From: Arthrobacter glacialis | GTDB lineage: Bacteria; Actinomycetota; Actinomycetes; Actinomycetales; Micrococcaceae | Length of the DNA: 64,000 nt | Assembly (NCBI RefSeq): GCF_002909445.1 | Contig: NZ_PPXC01000015.1 | Coordinates: 42,607-106,606, forward strand | Direction of reading: 5' to 3' | In this document: positions 56,669 through 64,000 of the stretch, piece by piece | Layout of the letters: every line of letters starts with the position of its first letter | Position numbering within the stretch: position 1 is the first letter of the stretch | Notes under the pieces: generated by a model | Told to the model about the DNA's origin: nothing | Databases searched by the model: none | Seen by the model: the letters and a program-made list of their open reading frames with translations, nothing else | Made by a program: the position numbers and the translations under genes

Positions 56669-56743
56669 CCGTCTGTGACGCAGTAGTTGCATTGGAAAGC
56701 GCATTCCGATGGGAAATTGCTGCACCTACTGCGTCATAGACGG
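56669..56743. repeat. Long inverted repeat at the end of the SLC13 gene
   Basis: Arms 56669-56691 and 56721-56743 pair in 21 of 23 positions (CCGTCTGTGACGCAGTAG is the main part). The 29-base loop holds smaller dyads (TTGGAA/TTCCGA). It lies between the tRNA terminator and the convergent transporter gene, 23 bp beyond that gene's stop. Confidence 0.82.
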
Positions 56744-56765
56744 GGCCGGAATCCGACGGGCGGAA

Positions 56766-58574
56766 TCAGAAGGGCCAGAAGACTGGCACCAGGAACACCG
56801 CCACCGCCACGTACAAGGACATGATGACCAGGCCAAACTTCCAATAGTCGCCAAACTTGTACCCCGCCGGGCGCATGATCATCATGTTGGCGGGGGTGGC
56901 AATGGGTGTCAGCAGGGCCGCTGCCGAGGCCACGCTGACGCACATCAACACGGTGAGCGGGGACAAACCGGCCTCGTTGGCCACTGACAAGGCGATCGGG
57001 ATGATGATCAGGGCAGTGGCCGTGTTGCTAATGAGCTGGCCCAAGACGGCTGTGACAACAAAAATGCCGAGCAACAGCAGATAGGGGCTGCTGCCACCGG
57101 TGAGGTAGACAATGCCGTTGGCCAACATTTCCGCCGTACCAGTCTTGGTGATGGCCGCTGAGAGCGGGATCATGCCTGCGACCAGAATCAGGGTTTGCCA
57201 AGACATGGACCTGTGCGCCTGCCCCATGGTGACCACACGGGTCAGGACCATGGCCATGGCGGCCAAGAGTGCTGCCACTGATGCCGGGACAATGTTGGTG
57301 GTCATCATCACCACCATGGCTGCCAGGATGATGAGCGCGGGAATGGCGCCAGGACCCAACGGCACCGTTTGCCGGCGGATGGCGTCGGGGGAGTCAACCA
57401 GCAACACGTTTTGGTCGCGGGTGTGCTGATCCAATGAGTTCCAGCTTCCCTGCAGCAGCAAGGTGTCGCCAGCTTTGACTTGGTTTGCGCCGGACTCCGG
57501 GGACTTGCCGGCTCGCTGGTGCGCCAAGACCACCAAGGAACCACTCTCAGTGACCATGCCCGGGTAAACACTTGTGTCAATCAAATTTGAGCGGGGGGCC
57601 ACCAAGACTTCAGCCACTCCGAACGACTTGCTCACCAAGCCGCACGCAACGTCACTTCCATGGGTGGTATCCACTGCCATCTCGTGTTCCAGCGCAAAAT
57701 CGGCAATGTCGCTTGCCGTGCCGCGCACCACGAGGTAGTTACCGGCACCCAACACATCTGAAGAGAGCGGCTTGCCGGCTGCGTTTTGCACGCTGAGCAG
57801 GTGCACCCCGCCGCGGGTGGCGGGCAGCACCCCGGCTATCTTGTCGCCAACGTGGCCGCTTCCCACCGGAACCAGAAGACGCACCAGTTCATGCTCGGCC
57901 GGCCAGTAGTGTCCCAACAGAACCCGTGGATGGTCACTGAGGTCCTTGGGTGAGTCCTCGGGAACCCGTTGCGGCAGGAGTTTGGGCCCCAAATAGATAG
58001 CCACCACAATGGTGCCTATCAGCAAGGGCAAGCCAACAAGTGCAAACTCGAAGAAGCCAATACCCCGGCCGGTGGAGTCGATGGCTGCTTCCAAAATCAA
58101 AATATTCACAGGAGAACCAGTCAGGACAAGCAAGGAGCCCGCGTGGGCGGCGAAGGCCATGGGCATGAGCAATTGGCCAGGCTCCCGGCCCAGTCGCACA
58201 GCCAAAACCACCACCATGGGCAGCAGGGCGGCAACCGCGCCATTCACACTGATAATTGCTGTGAGCAGCGCCGTAAACAGCATGATCAGGGCAATGAGGC
58301 GGGGCCTGCTGTCGCCGGCGAACCTCACCAGCAAGCCACCCATCCAGGTGGTGATTCCGGCAGCATCAATGGATTCAGCAACCACGAAGAGCGCCGCAAT
58401 CAGAATGACTGTTTGAGAGCCGAAGCCTGAAAATGCATCATCAATTCCAATGATTCCCGTGGCGAAGAGAATCAGCGCAACACCGATGGCCACTATCTCC
58501 ACGGGGATTTTGTTCCACACGAATATGGCAACGGTGATTGCCAGAATTGTCAGCATGACAGCGATTTCGCTCAT
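56766..58574 (-). CDS. SLC13/CitT-type membrane transporter with two TrkA-C (RCK_C) domains
   Basis: This 602-residue protein has an N-terminal set of membrane helices (AVMLTILAITVAIFVWNKIP; FSGFGSQTVILIAALFVVAE), a cytoplasmic insert with two TrkA-C-like domains (about residues 205-385), and a C-terminal set with VVTAVLGQLISNTATALI. The NTxT-like SNTATAL motif is characteristic of SLC13 anion transporters (sulfate, dicarboxylate or similar). The TrkA-C insert places it in the sulfate/anion branch. The start at 58574 (ATG) or 58580 (GTG) is not certain. Confidence 0.88.
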   Translation of the reverse strand: MSEIAVMLTILAITVAIFVWNKIPVEIVAIGVALILFATGIIGIDDAFSGFGSQTVILIAALFVVAESIDAAGITTWMGGLLVRFAGDSRPRLIALIMLFTALLTAIISVNGAVAALLPMVVVLAVRLGREPGQLLMPMAFAAHAGSLLVLTGSPVNILILEAAIDSTGRGIGFFEFALVGLPLLIGTIVVAIYLGPKLLPQRVPEDSPKDLSDHPRVLLGHYWPAEHELVRLLVPVGSGHVGDKIAGVLPATRGGVHLLSVQNAAGKPLSSDVLGAGNYLVVRGTASDIADFALEHEMAVDTTHGSDVACGLVSKSFGVAEVLVAPRSNLIDTSVYPGMVTESGSLVVLAHQRAGKSPESGANQVKAGDTLLLQGSWNSLDQHTRDQNVLLVDSPDAIRRQTVPLGPGAIPALIILAAMVVMMTTNIVPASVAALLAAMAMVLTRVVTMGQAHRSMSWQTLILVAGMIPLSAAITKTGTAEMLANGIVYLTGGSSPYLLLLGIFVVTAVLGQLISNTATALIIIPIALSVANEAGLSPLTVLMCVSVASAAALLTPIATPANMMIMRPAGYKFGDYWKFGLVIMSLYVAVAVFLVPVFWPF

Positions 58575-58773
58575 AGGCACAGGCTAACTTCTTTGGTGGG
58601 CGCATAACAATTTTGACGCCGCCCCAAACCGTTGAGGCATTGTGATCTTTCAATGAACTTCACCGGCCCATCACCTGCTAATCTAACAAAGAAACGCGGC
58701 TCTTTGAGCGTCGTGAATTACTTTCTGGACACCAATAGTGTGCCCATTCCGTTCTACCAATATTGGGGTAACA

Positions 58774-59151
58774 ATGAACTTCCTTGAAACACTTTGGTCC
58801 ATCATTATCTTCTTCTTGTTCTTGTCCTACCTCATACTGCTGTTCCAGATTGTCGCCGACCTTTTCCGTGACTCCAAGCTTTCCGGCTGGATGAAGGTTG
58901 TGTGGATCATTGGTCTGGTTGTGCTGCCGTTCCTGACCGCACTGGTTTACATCATCGCCCGTGGCCAGGGCATGACTGAGCGCAGCATCGCCCAGGTGAA
59001 CCAGGCGCAGAAGGAAACTGAGGAGTACGTTCGCCGCGTGGCTCACACCCAGAGCCCCGCCGAGCAGATCGCCGCTGCGAAGGCATTGCTAGACGCCGGA
59101 ACCATCACGGAGGGCGAGTACGCACAGCTCAAGGCCAAGGCTCTGGTCTAA
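58774..59151 (+). CDS. PLDc_N/SHOCT-domain membrane protein
   Basis: This 125-residue protein has two membrane segments at the N-terminus (LWSIIIFFLFLSYLILLFQI; WIIGLVVLPFLTALVYIIAR) that match the N-terminal domain of cardiolipin-synthase-like proteins, and a SHOCT domain at the C-terminus (LLDAGTITEGEYAQLKAKAL). Function is unknown. The ATG at 58774 follows TTGGGG. It lies 31 bp before the AbgT-type gene and may be in the same transcript. Confidence 0.88.
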   Translation: MNFLETLWSIIIFFLFLSYLILLFQIVADLFRDSKLSGWMKVVWIIGLVVLPFLTALVYIIARGQGMTERSIAQVNQAQKETEEYVRRVAHTQSPAEQIAAAKALLDAGTITEGEYAQLKAKALV

Positions 59152-59182
59152 GCAACATAGTAAGGATTGGGGAGAACACATC

Positions 59183-60736
59183 ATGGCCGAAAAGATGGCG
59201 GAACTTAAACCGCAAAAAAAGTCATTTCTTGAGAAGTTTCTGACAGGTGTGGAAGTAGTGGGAGATAAAGTCCCGCATCCTGCCGTCATCTTTTTGATCC
59301 TTATTGGCTTGGTCATGGTGTTGTCGGTGATCTTCTCCTGGGCCGGTGCCAGCGCCACGTTCCAGAGCGCCAACATCGTCACAGGAGAGATCGACGACGT
59401 CACCACCAAGGTGCGTAGCCTTCTGGACGCCGATGGAATCCGTTTCCTTTTCACCTCCATGGTCACCAACTTCACCAACTTTGGTGTTGTTGGCGTGATC
59501 TTGGTGGCGATGCTCGGTGTGGGCCTCGCTGAGGAAGCCGGACTGATTTCCGCCCTGATCCGCAAATTGGTGCTGGTCACGCACCCAAGCATGATCACCT
59601 TTGTGATTGTGCTTCTGGGTGTCATCTCCAGCATTGCCACCGATGCCGGCTACATGGTGCTGATCCCGCTGGGTGCGGCGATCTACCACTCCTTGGGCAG
59701 GCATCCGCTGGCCGGCCTTGCCGCAGCGTTCTCCGGTGTCGCTGCGGGCTTTGGTGTCAACGTTTTGATCACCCCGCTCGATGGCATGCTCACGGAGGTC
59801 ACCAACGAGGCCATCCACATGATGGACCCGGCCCGGAACCTGGATGTAACGGCCAACCTGTACTTCAGCATCGCCTCCACCATTCTGGTAACCATCGTTT
59901 GCACCGTGCTGACGGACAAATTCGTGGAACCCCGCTTGGGTGTCTATGAAGGTCCGTCAGCCGGGCACGAGGACGGTGCACTTGACCCTGCGGAGAAGAA
60001 GGGCCTGAAATGGGCCATGTTCACAGGTCTTGGCATCGCCGCCGTCGTGCTTCTGCTCTCGCTGCCGTCCTGGGGGCCGCTGCGCAACCCGGAGACAGGC
60101 TCCTTGATTGTTGCCGCACCCTTGATGGACAGCATCATCTTCCTCGTCATGATCGTCTTCCTTGGCTGCGGCATCGCCTACGGCTTGGGCGCTGGCACCA
60201 TCAAAAACAGCATGGACATCATCAACCCGATCGTGAAGACCTTTGCCAATCTTGCGGGCCTGATCTTCTTGCTGCTGGTCATCGCCCAGTTCATCGCCTA
60301 CTTTGCCTACACGAACCTGGCAACAGTGGGTGCCGTGGGCATGGCCGACTGGTTGGAAACTTCCGGCTTTGGACCGGTTCCGCTGTTGATCGGCTTTGTC
60401 ATTGTGGCCCTGATCATCGACATTCTGATGCCCGGCGGGCTGCCCGCCTGGGCCATTCTTGCCCCGATCTTCGTACCCCTGTTCATGCGCCTGGGCATTG
60501 AGCCCGAGGCCGTGCTGGCCGCCTACCGCGTGGGCGATTCACCCATGAACATCGTCACACCGCTCATGCCATACTTCGCTATGATCGTGGTGTTCGCCCA
60601 AAAGTACCGCCCCAAGTCAGGCGTTGGCACCATTGTGGCCATGATGCTGCCCTACACGGTGGTCTTGATTGTGGTGTGGACGACGTTCCTGGTGCTCTGG
60701 TTTGTCACAGGCATCCCCTGGGGCCCCGCAAGCTAG
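59183..60736 (+). CDS. AbgT-family transporter (p-aminobenzoyl-glutamate type)
   Basis: This 517-residue integral membrane protein matches the AbgT family: KVPHPAVIFLILIGLVMVLS, GVVGVILVAMLGVGLAEEAG, SSIATDAGYMVLIPLGAAIY, FGVNVLITPLDGMLTEVTNE and VGDSPMNIVTPLMPYFAMIV. Family members import p-aminobenzoyl-glutamate or export sulfonamides. The next gene is a leucyl aminopeptidase. A sulfonamide-resistance role is possible but not shown by sequence. Confidence 0.9.
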   Translation: MAEKMAELKPQKKSFLEKFLTGVEVVGDKVPHPAVIFLILIGLVMVLSVIFSWAGASATFQSANIVTGEIDDVTTKVRSLLDADGIRFLFTSMVTNFTNFGVVGVILVAMLGVGLAEEAGLISALIRKLVLVTHPSMITFVIVLLGVISSIATDAGYMVLIPLGAAIYHSLGRHPLAGLAAAFSGVAAGFGVNVLITPLDGMLTEVTNEAIHMMDPARNLDVTANLYFSIASTILVTIVCTVLTDKFVEPRLGVYEGPSAGHEDGALDPAEKKGLKWAMFTGLGIAAVVLLLSLPSWGPLRNPETGSLIVAAPLMDSIIFLVMIVFLGCGIAYGLGAGTIKNSMDIINPIVKTFANLAGLIFLLLVIAQFIAYFAYTNLATVGAVGMADWLETSGFGPVPLLIGFVIVALIIDILMPGGLPAWAILAPIFVPLFMRLGIEPEAVLAAYRVGDSPMNIVTPLMPYFAMIVVFAQKYRPKSGVGTIVAMMLPYTVVLIVVWTTFLVLWFVTGIPWGPAS

Positions 60737-60772
60737 CAAGCGTTTCATTACGAGAGAAAAGGTTTTCCCCTG

Positions 60773-62275
60773 GTGCATACGCCCATTAAATTGATTCCCG
60801 AATCGTACAACCCGGCCCCCTCGCTGCAGCTTGATCCGGCCGTGTCTGCCCCGGATGCGCCTGCTGGCGAGGCAACCGCCGTCGGATACTTTGTGTCCAC
60901 TGACGGTGACGCACCTGCCGAACTTGGCTTGGGCAAGGAGGCCCTGGCAGCTGCCGGCTTCACCGGCGCAGCTGGCCAGACACTGGTCATTCCCCGTGCA
61001 GATGCGACGGCGGCAGTTGCGGTGGGTGCCGGAGCCGGTGCCACCCGCACGGCCGACGAGCTGCGCGACGCTGCCGCCGCGTTCGCCCGTGCCGCGGCCC
61101 GCCATGCCAAGCTGGCCCTGATCCTCCCGGCTGGCCACGGGCTCGACGGCGCACTGGCCGCCCAGGTTGTCGTGGAAGGCGCCCTGCTGGCCCGGTACCG
61201 TTTCAATGCCCTGCAGACGGCTCCCAAGGATGTCACCGTCGAGAGCCTTGACGTGGTGGGCGCCGGCGACGGCGCAGCAGCCGGTGCGGCCCGCGGAAAG
61301 GTGCTGGCCCGTTCTGCCGCTCTGGCCCGCGATCTGGCCAACAACCCGCCCGGGCACCTCACGGCCACCGAATATGCTGACTTTGCCACGGAGCAGGGCC
61401 CCTCGTTTGGGCTGACGGTGGAAACGTTCGACAAAGCTGCGCTCATTGAACTCGGTTGCGGCGGGCTGCTCGGCGTGAATGCCGGCAGCTTCGAGGAACC
61501 GCGCATGATTGTGCTGCGGTACAAGCCGGCGGGTGTCCCCACAGCCCACCTGGCCCTGGTGGGCAAAGGCATCATGTATGACTCCGGCGGAATCAGCCTG
61601 AAGCCATCAGATCCTATGCACCTGGCCATGAAAATGGACATGGCAGGTTCCTCTGCCGTGCTGGCCGCCATGACGGGGCTGCGCGATCTGGGTGCCACCG
61701 CCGAGGTCAGCGCCTGGTTGATGTGCACCGACAACATGCCCTCCGGCACGGCAACCAAGCTCGGCGACGTACTCACAGCCCGCAATGGCAAAACGGTTGA
61801 GGTCAAGAACACCGACGCCGAAGGCCGCCTGGTCATGATGGACGCCCTGTGCCTGGCCATGGAAGAAACCCCTGACGCCATTGTGGATGTCGCCACGCTA
61901 ACAGGTGCCGCCATGGCTGCCCTGGGCACCTTGGTGGGTGCTGTCATCGGCAACAGCCAGGACTTGGTGGACCAGGTCACGGCGTCGGCGCAGGCAACGG
62001 GGGAGTCGGCGTGGCAGCTGCCGCTGGAGACACGGTACCTGCCCCAGCTGAACTCGGACATTGCCGATATCTCCAACATGGGCGGCCCCACAGCCGGGGC
62101 CATCACCGCGGCGCTGTTCCTGTCCGAATTCGTCAAGGGCACGCCCTGGGCGCACCTGGACATTGCCGGGACCATGAAGAGCGACACCGACGATTCCTGG
62201 CGCCCCCGCGGCGCAACAGGGTATGGCACACGGCTGTTGAGCGATTTGATGCTGAATTTCGCCAAGGTTTCCTAA
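60773..62275 (+). CDS. pepA: Leucyl aminopeptidase (M17)
   Basis: PepA removes N-terminal residues from peptides using two metal ions. The 500-residue protein has the metal site MYDSGGISLKPSDPMHLAMK with MDMAG and the signature NTDAEGRLVMMDAL, and the N-terminal macro-like domain. Typical catalytic Lys (VGKGIMYDSGG) and Arg (EGRL) are present. It begins with GTG after AGAGAAAAGG, 36 bp beyond the AbgT-type gene, so the two may be co-transcribed. A strong terminator follows. Confidence 0.94.
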   Translation: MHTPIKLIPESYNPAPSLQLDPAVSAPDAPAGEATAVGYFVSTDGDAPAELGLGKEALAAAGFTGAAGQTLVIPRADATAAVAVGAGAGATRTADELRDAAAAFARAAARHAKLALILPAGHGLDGALAAQVVVEGALLARYRFNALQTAPKDVTVESLDVVGAGDGAAAGAARGKVLARSAALARDLANNPPGHLTATEYADFATEQGPSFGLTVETFDKAALIELGCGGLLGVNAGSFEEPRMIVLRYKPAGVPTAHLALVGKGIMYDSGGISLKPSDPMHLAMKMDMAGSSAVLAAMTGLRDLGATAEVSAWLMCTDNMPSGTATKLGDVLTARNGKTVEVKNTDAEGRLVMMDALCLAMEETPDAIVDVATLTGAAMAALGTLVGAVIGNSQDLVDQVTASAQATGESAWQLPLETRYLPQLNSDIADISNMGGPTAGAITAALFLSEFVKGTPWAHLDIAGTMKSDTDDSWRPRGATGYGTRLLSDLMLNFAKVS

Positions 62276-62308
62276 CCGGCTTGCCCTAGACTGCTAGAAC
62301 CATTGAGG

Positions 62309-62349
62309 AGCAACGGCGGACTCGCATGAGTCCGCCGTTGCTCGTTTTT
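62309..62349 (+). terminator. Rho-independent terminator after pepA
   Basis: AGCAACGGCGGACTC (62309-62323) and its exact complement (62328-62342) form a 15-bp stem with a GCAT loop, followed by CGTTTTT. It ends the SHOCT-AbgT-PepA unit and precedes the next gene. Confidence 0.94.
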
Positions 62350-62369
62350 CATGAGGGAGATACCTGTTC

Positions 62370-63842
62370 GTGAGCATCCTGGATTGGTTCAGCGACGCCA
62401 ATCATCTTGCCTGGGTCCTGCTAGCCCTGCACGTGATTCTTGGCGCCGTGGCAGTTGCCTATATTTCCGCACGACGCCGGCCGGCAACTGCCATCGCGTG
62501 GATGCTGACCATCATCTTCATCCCTTTCATCGGGATCATCGCCTTTTTTCTGGTGGGCTACAACCGGCTGCCCAGGGCCCGTCGCGACAAGCAAAAGCAT
62601 GTCAACGAGCTGATCCTGGACCGTACCGAGGGGTTTGACCAGCTCAGCCATCGGGAGGACTGGCCGCACGGCCTGGGCACCCTTGTCACCCTCAACAACA
62701 CCTTGGGTGCGCTGCCCATGGTGGGAGGCAACGACGTCGAACTTCTCCCCGACTATCACGGCTCGATCGCCGCCATGGCCAAGGAAATCGACGCCGCCCA
62801 AAGCTACGTGCACGTGGAGTTTTACATTCTGGTGCACGACGCGGCGACCAAGCCGTTCTTTGATGCGCTGGAACGGGCCTGCCTGCGCGGGGTGAAAGTG
62901 CGGGTGCTCAGCGACCATCTGGCGGCCGTCATGAACCCGGGCCGGAAGGAAACGTTGGCCGTGCTGGCCGCCATGGGTGCCGAATACCATGCCATGCTGC
63001 CGCTGCGGCCGTGGCGGGGCCAATGGCAGCGGATCGATCTGCGCAACCACCGGAAATTGCTCGTGGTTGACGGGGTGGTGGGCTTCACCGGATCGCAAAA
63101 CCTGGTCCACGAGAGCTACAACAAGAAGAAGAACATTGCGCGCGGGCTGCGCTGGCACGAGCTGATGATGCGCGTGCACGGGCCAGTGGTGCGCGAGCTC
63201 GACGCCGTGTTCGTCACCGACTGGTTCAGCGAGACCGAGGTTTTATTGGAGCTGGACACCTCACCCGTTGTCATGGACCCGGCCCCGCACCTGGTGGATG
63301 CGCAGGTGGTTCCCAGCGGGCCGAGCTTTGAGAATGACAACAACCTGAAACTCTTTGTCTCCATGATCCACCAGGCCACCGAACGGGTCAGCATCACCAG
63401 CCCGTACTTTGTGCCGGAGGACTCGGTGCTGCTGGCCATCATCACAGCGGCCGGGCGCGGCCTGGACGTGGAGCTGTTTGTGTCGGAGATTGGCGACCAG
63501 GCCATGGTCTACCACGCGCAGCGATCGTACTACGAGGCGCTGCTGCGGGCCGGGGTGAAAATTTACCTGTACAAGGCCCCGGAGGTGCTGCATTCCAAAC
63601 ATTTCAGCATTGACTCCGATGTTGCAGTGATTGGCTCCTCCAACATGGACATTCGATCCTTCTCGCTGAACATGGAGATCTCCGTGCTGATCCACAGTGC
63701 CTCCTTTGTGACGCAAATGCGTGCCGTGGAGGACGGCTACCGGGCCAACAGCCGGCAGCTGGAACTCGCAGACTGGGTCAAGCGCCCGTCGTGGGAGAAG
63801 TTCTGGGACAGCGCGGCCAGATTGACGTCAAACCTGCAATAG
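62370..63842 (+). CDS. cls: Cardiolipin synthase
   Basis: This 490-residue phospholipase-D-superfamily enzyme makes cardiolipin from phosphatidylglycerol at the membrane. It has two N-terminal membrane segments (LAWVLLALHVILGAVAVAYI) and two HKD motifs, NHRKLLVVDGVVGFTGSQN and HSKHFSIDSDVAVIGSSNMD. The length is normal for bacterial Cls. It starts with GTG at 62370, 20 bp after the pepA terminator, so it is a separate unit. Confidence 0.94.
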   Translation: MSILDWFSDANHLAWVLLALHVILGAVAVAYISARRRPATAIAWMLTIIFIPFIGIIAFFLVGYNRLPRARRDKQKHVNELILDRTEGFDQLSHREDWPHGLGTLVTLNNTLGALPMVGGNDVELLPDYHGSIAAMAKEIDAAQSYVHVEFYILVHDAATKPFFDALERACLRGVKVRVLSDHLAAVMNPGRKETLAVLAAMGAEYHAMLPLRPWRGQWQRIDLRNHRKLLVVDGVVGFTGSQNLVHESYNKKKNIARGLRWHELMMRVHGPVVRELDAVFVTDWFSETEVLLELDTSPVVMDPAPHLVDAQVVPSGPSFENDNNLKLFVSMIHQATERVSITSPYFVPEDSVLLAIITAAGRGLDVELFVSEIGDQAMVYHAQRSYYEALLRAGVKIYLYKAPEVLHSKHFSIDSDVAVIGSSNMDIRSFSLNMEISVLIHSASFVTQMRAVEDGYRANSRQLELADWVKRPSWEKFWDSAARLTSNLQ

Positions 63843-64000
63843 TCCCCAGACGCTGCCACTCCTCCCTCCCTTCAGGCGCTCCTTCACATATGGGGGTCGT
63901 TTTCGGCAACGCTCCTTCACATACGGTATCTGTCAACCTGTTTGAGAGAGATTGACGTTTTGTTGAGTTCGTTGTTTGGGGTCGTTGATGGCGACGTAGG
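63843..64000. repeat. Non-coding edge with a direct repeat; possible end of a mobile gene
   Basis: CGCTCCTTCACATA occurs at 63877-63890 and 63910-63923, 33 bp apart. On the minus strand the last 60 bases read as an open frame ending ...NNELNKTSISLKQVDRYRM, which could be the C-terminus of a gene (a transposase is only a guess) entering the window from the right. An alternative frame ends at YVAINDPK... I cannot decide from 158 bases. Confidence 0.35.

Overview
The window comes from a high-GC Gram-positive actinobacterium, most likely Micrococcaceae (Arthrobacter or a close relative). The basis is the gene set: an AdnA/AdnB helicase-nuclease pair, UvrD2 with a Cys4 motif and HRDC-like tail, DUF3107, MoeZ, a HemQ (coproporphyrin-type) haem pathway, UPF0182 and DUF2342. 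It is ordinary chromosome. I see no prophage, integrative element, CRISPR array or intact insertion sequence. Several blocks (TetR-DUF3107-MoeZ; ATL-AdnA-AdnB; NudC-UvrD2; DUF2342-PDZ protease-UPF0182) match, from memory, the neighbourhood of Mycobacterium tuberculosis Rv3193c-Rv3208. That conserved neighbourhood seems to have been opened here by a complete haem biosynthesis cluster.

Layout. 0-5 kb: an MFS exporter with a divergent LysR regulator, then a umuD-like gene and a umuC gene separated by gene debris (a Nudix fragment and what looks like the 5' end of an AAA ATPase gene). 5-8.3 kb: DUF2809, a flavin monooxygenase, a luciferase-like oxidoreductase and a HAD hydrolase. 8.9-12.8 kb: a FUSC exporter gene frameshifted by a 19-bp tandem duplication, with its divergent MarR regulator, a nucleoside-sugar-epimerase-like protein and a TetR regulator; each divergent promoter holds a clear palindromic operator. 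12.9-16.4 kb: thiamine genes, with thiE divergent from a TPP riboswitch followed by thiO-thiS-thiG, then a pterin dehydratase. 16.4-19.9 kb: a LysM lipoprotein, a small membrane protein, DUF3107, TetR and moeZ. 20-21.9 kb: an SDR and a VOC/MarR pair.

22.4-32.9 kb holds hemA divergent from hemE-hemY-hemQ-hemH-hemC-hemD-hemB-hemL. Together these encode every step from glutamyl-tRNA to haem through coproporphyrin. hemD carries a 128-bp nested palindromic (cruciform-like) element in its 5' coding sequence. 33.2-35.6 kb: a polar amino-acid ABC transporter. 36-48.6 kb: a DNA-repair block (DEDDh exonuclease, alkyltransferase-like protein, AdnA, AdnB, a kinase-like phosphotransferase, NudC, UvrD2). 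48.5-56.4 kb: a degenerate E1/ThiF-like protein, a YgjP-type metallopeptidase, DUF2342, a PDZ/Lon-type secreted protease and UPF0182. 56.5 kb: an initiator tRNA. 56.8-63.8 kb: an SLC13-type transporter, a SHOCT protein, an AbgT-type transporter, leucyl aminopeptidase and cardiolipin synthase.

The most distinctive non-coding signal is a set of long, nearly perfect inverted repeats, mostly at convergent or 3' gene ends (8.7, 12.8, 22.3, 32.9, 33.1, 50.5 and 56.7 kb), plus the one inside hemD. Two pairs are related to each other; the others have unrelated sequences but the same architecture. I found no clear new multi-gene system. The best leads are the hemD-embedded element, the palindrome family, the FUSC tandem-duplication frameshift and the UmuD-like protein whose catalytic lysine is replaced.
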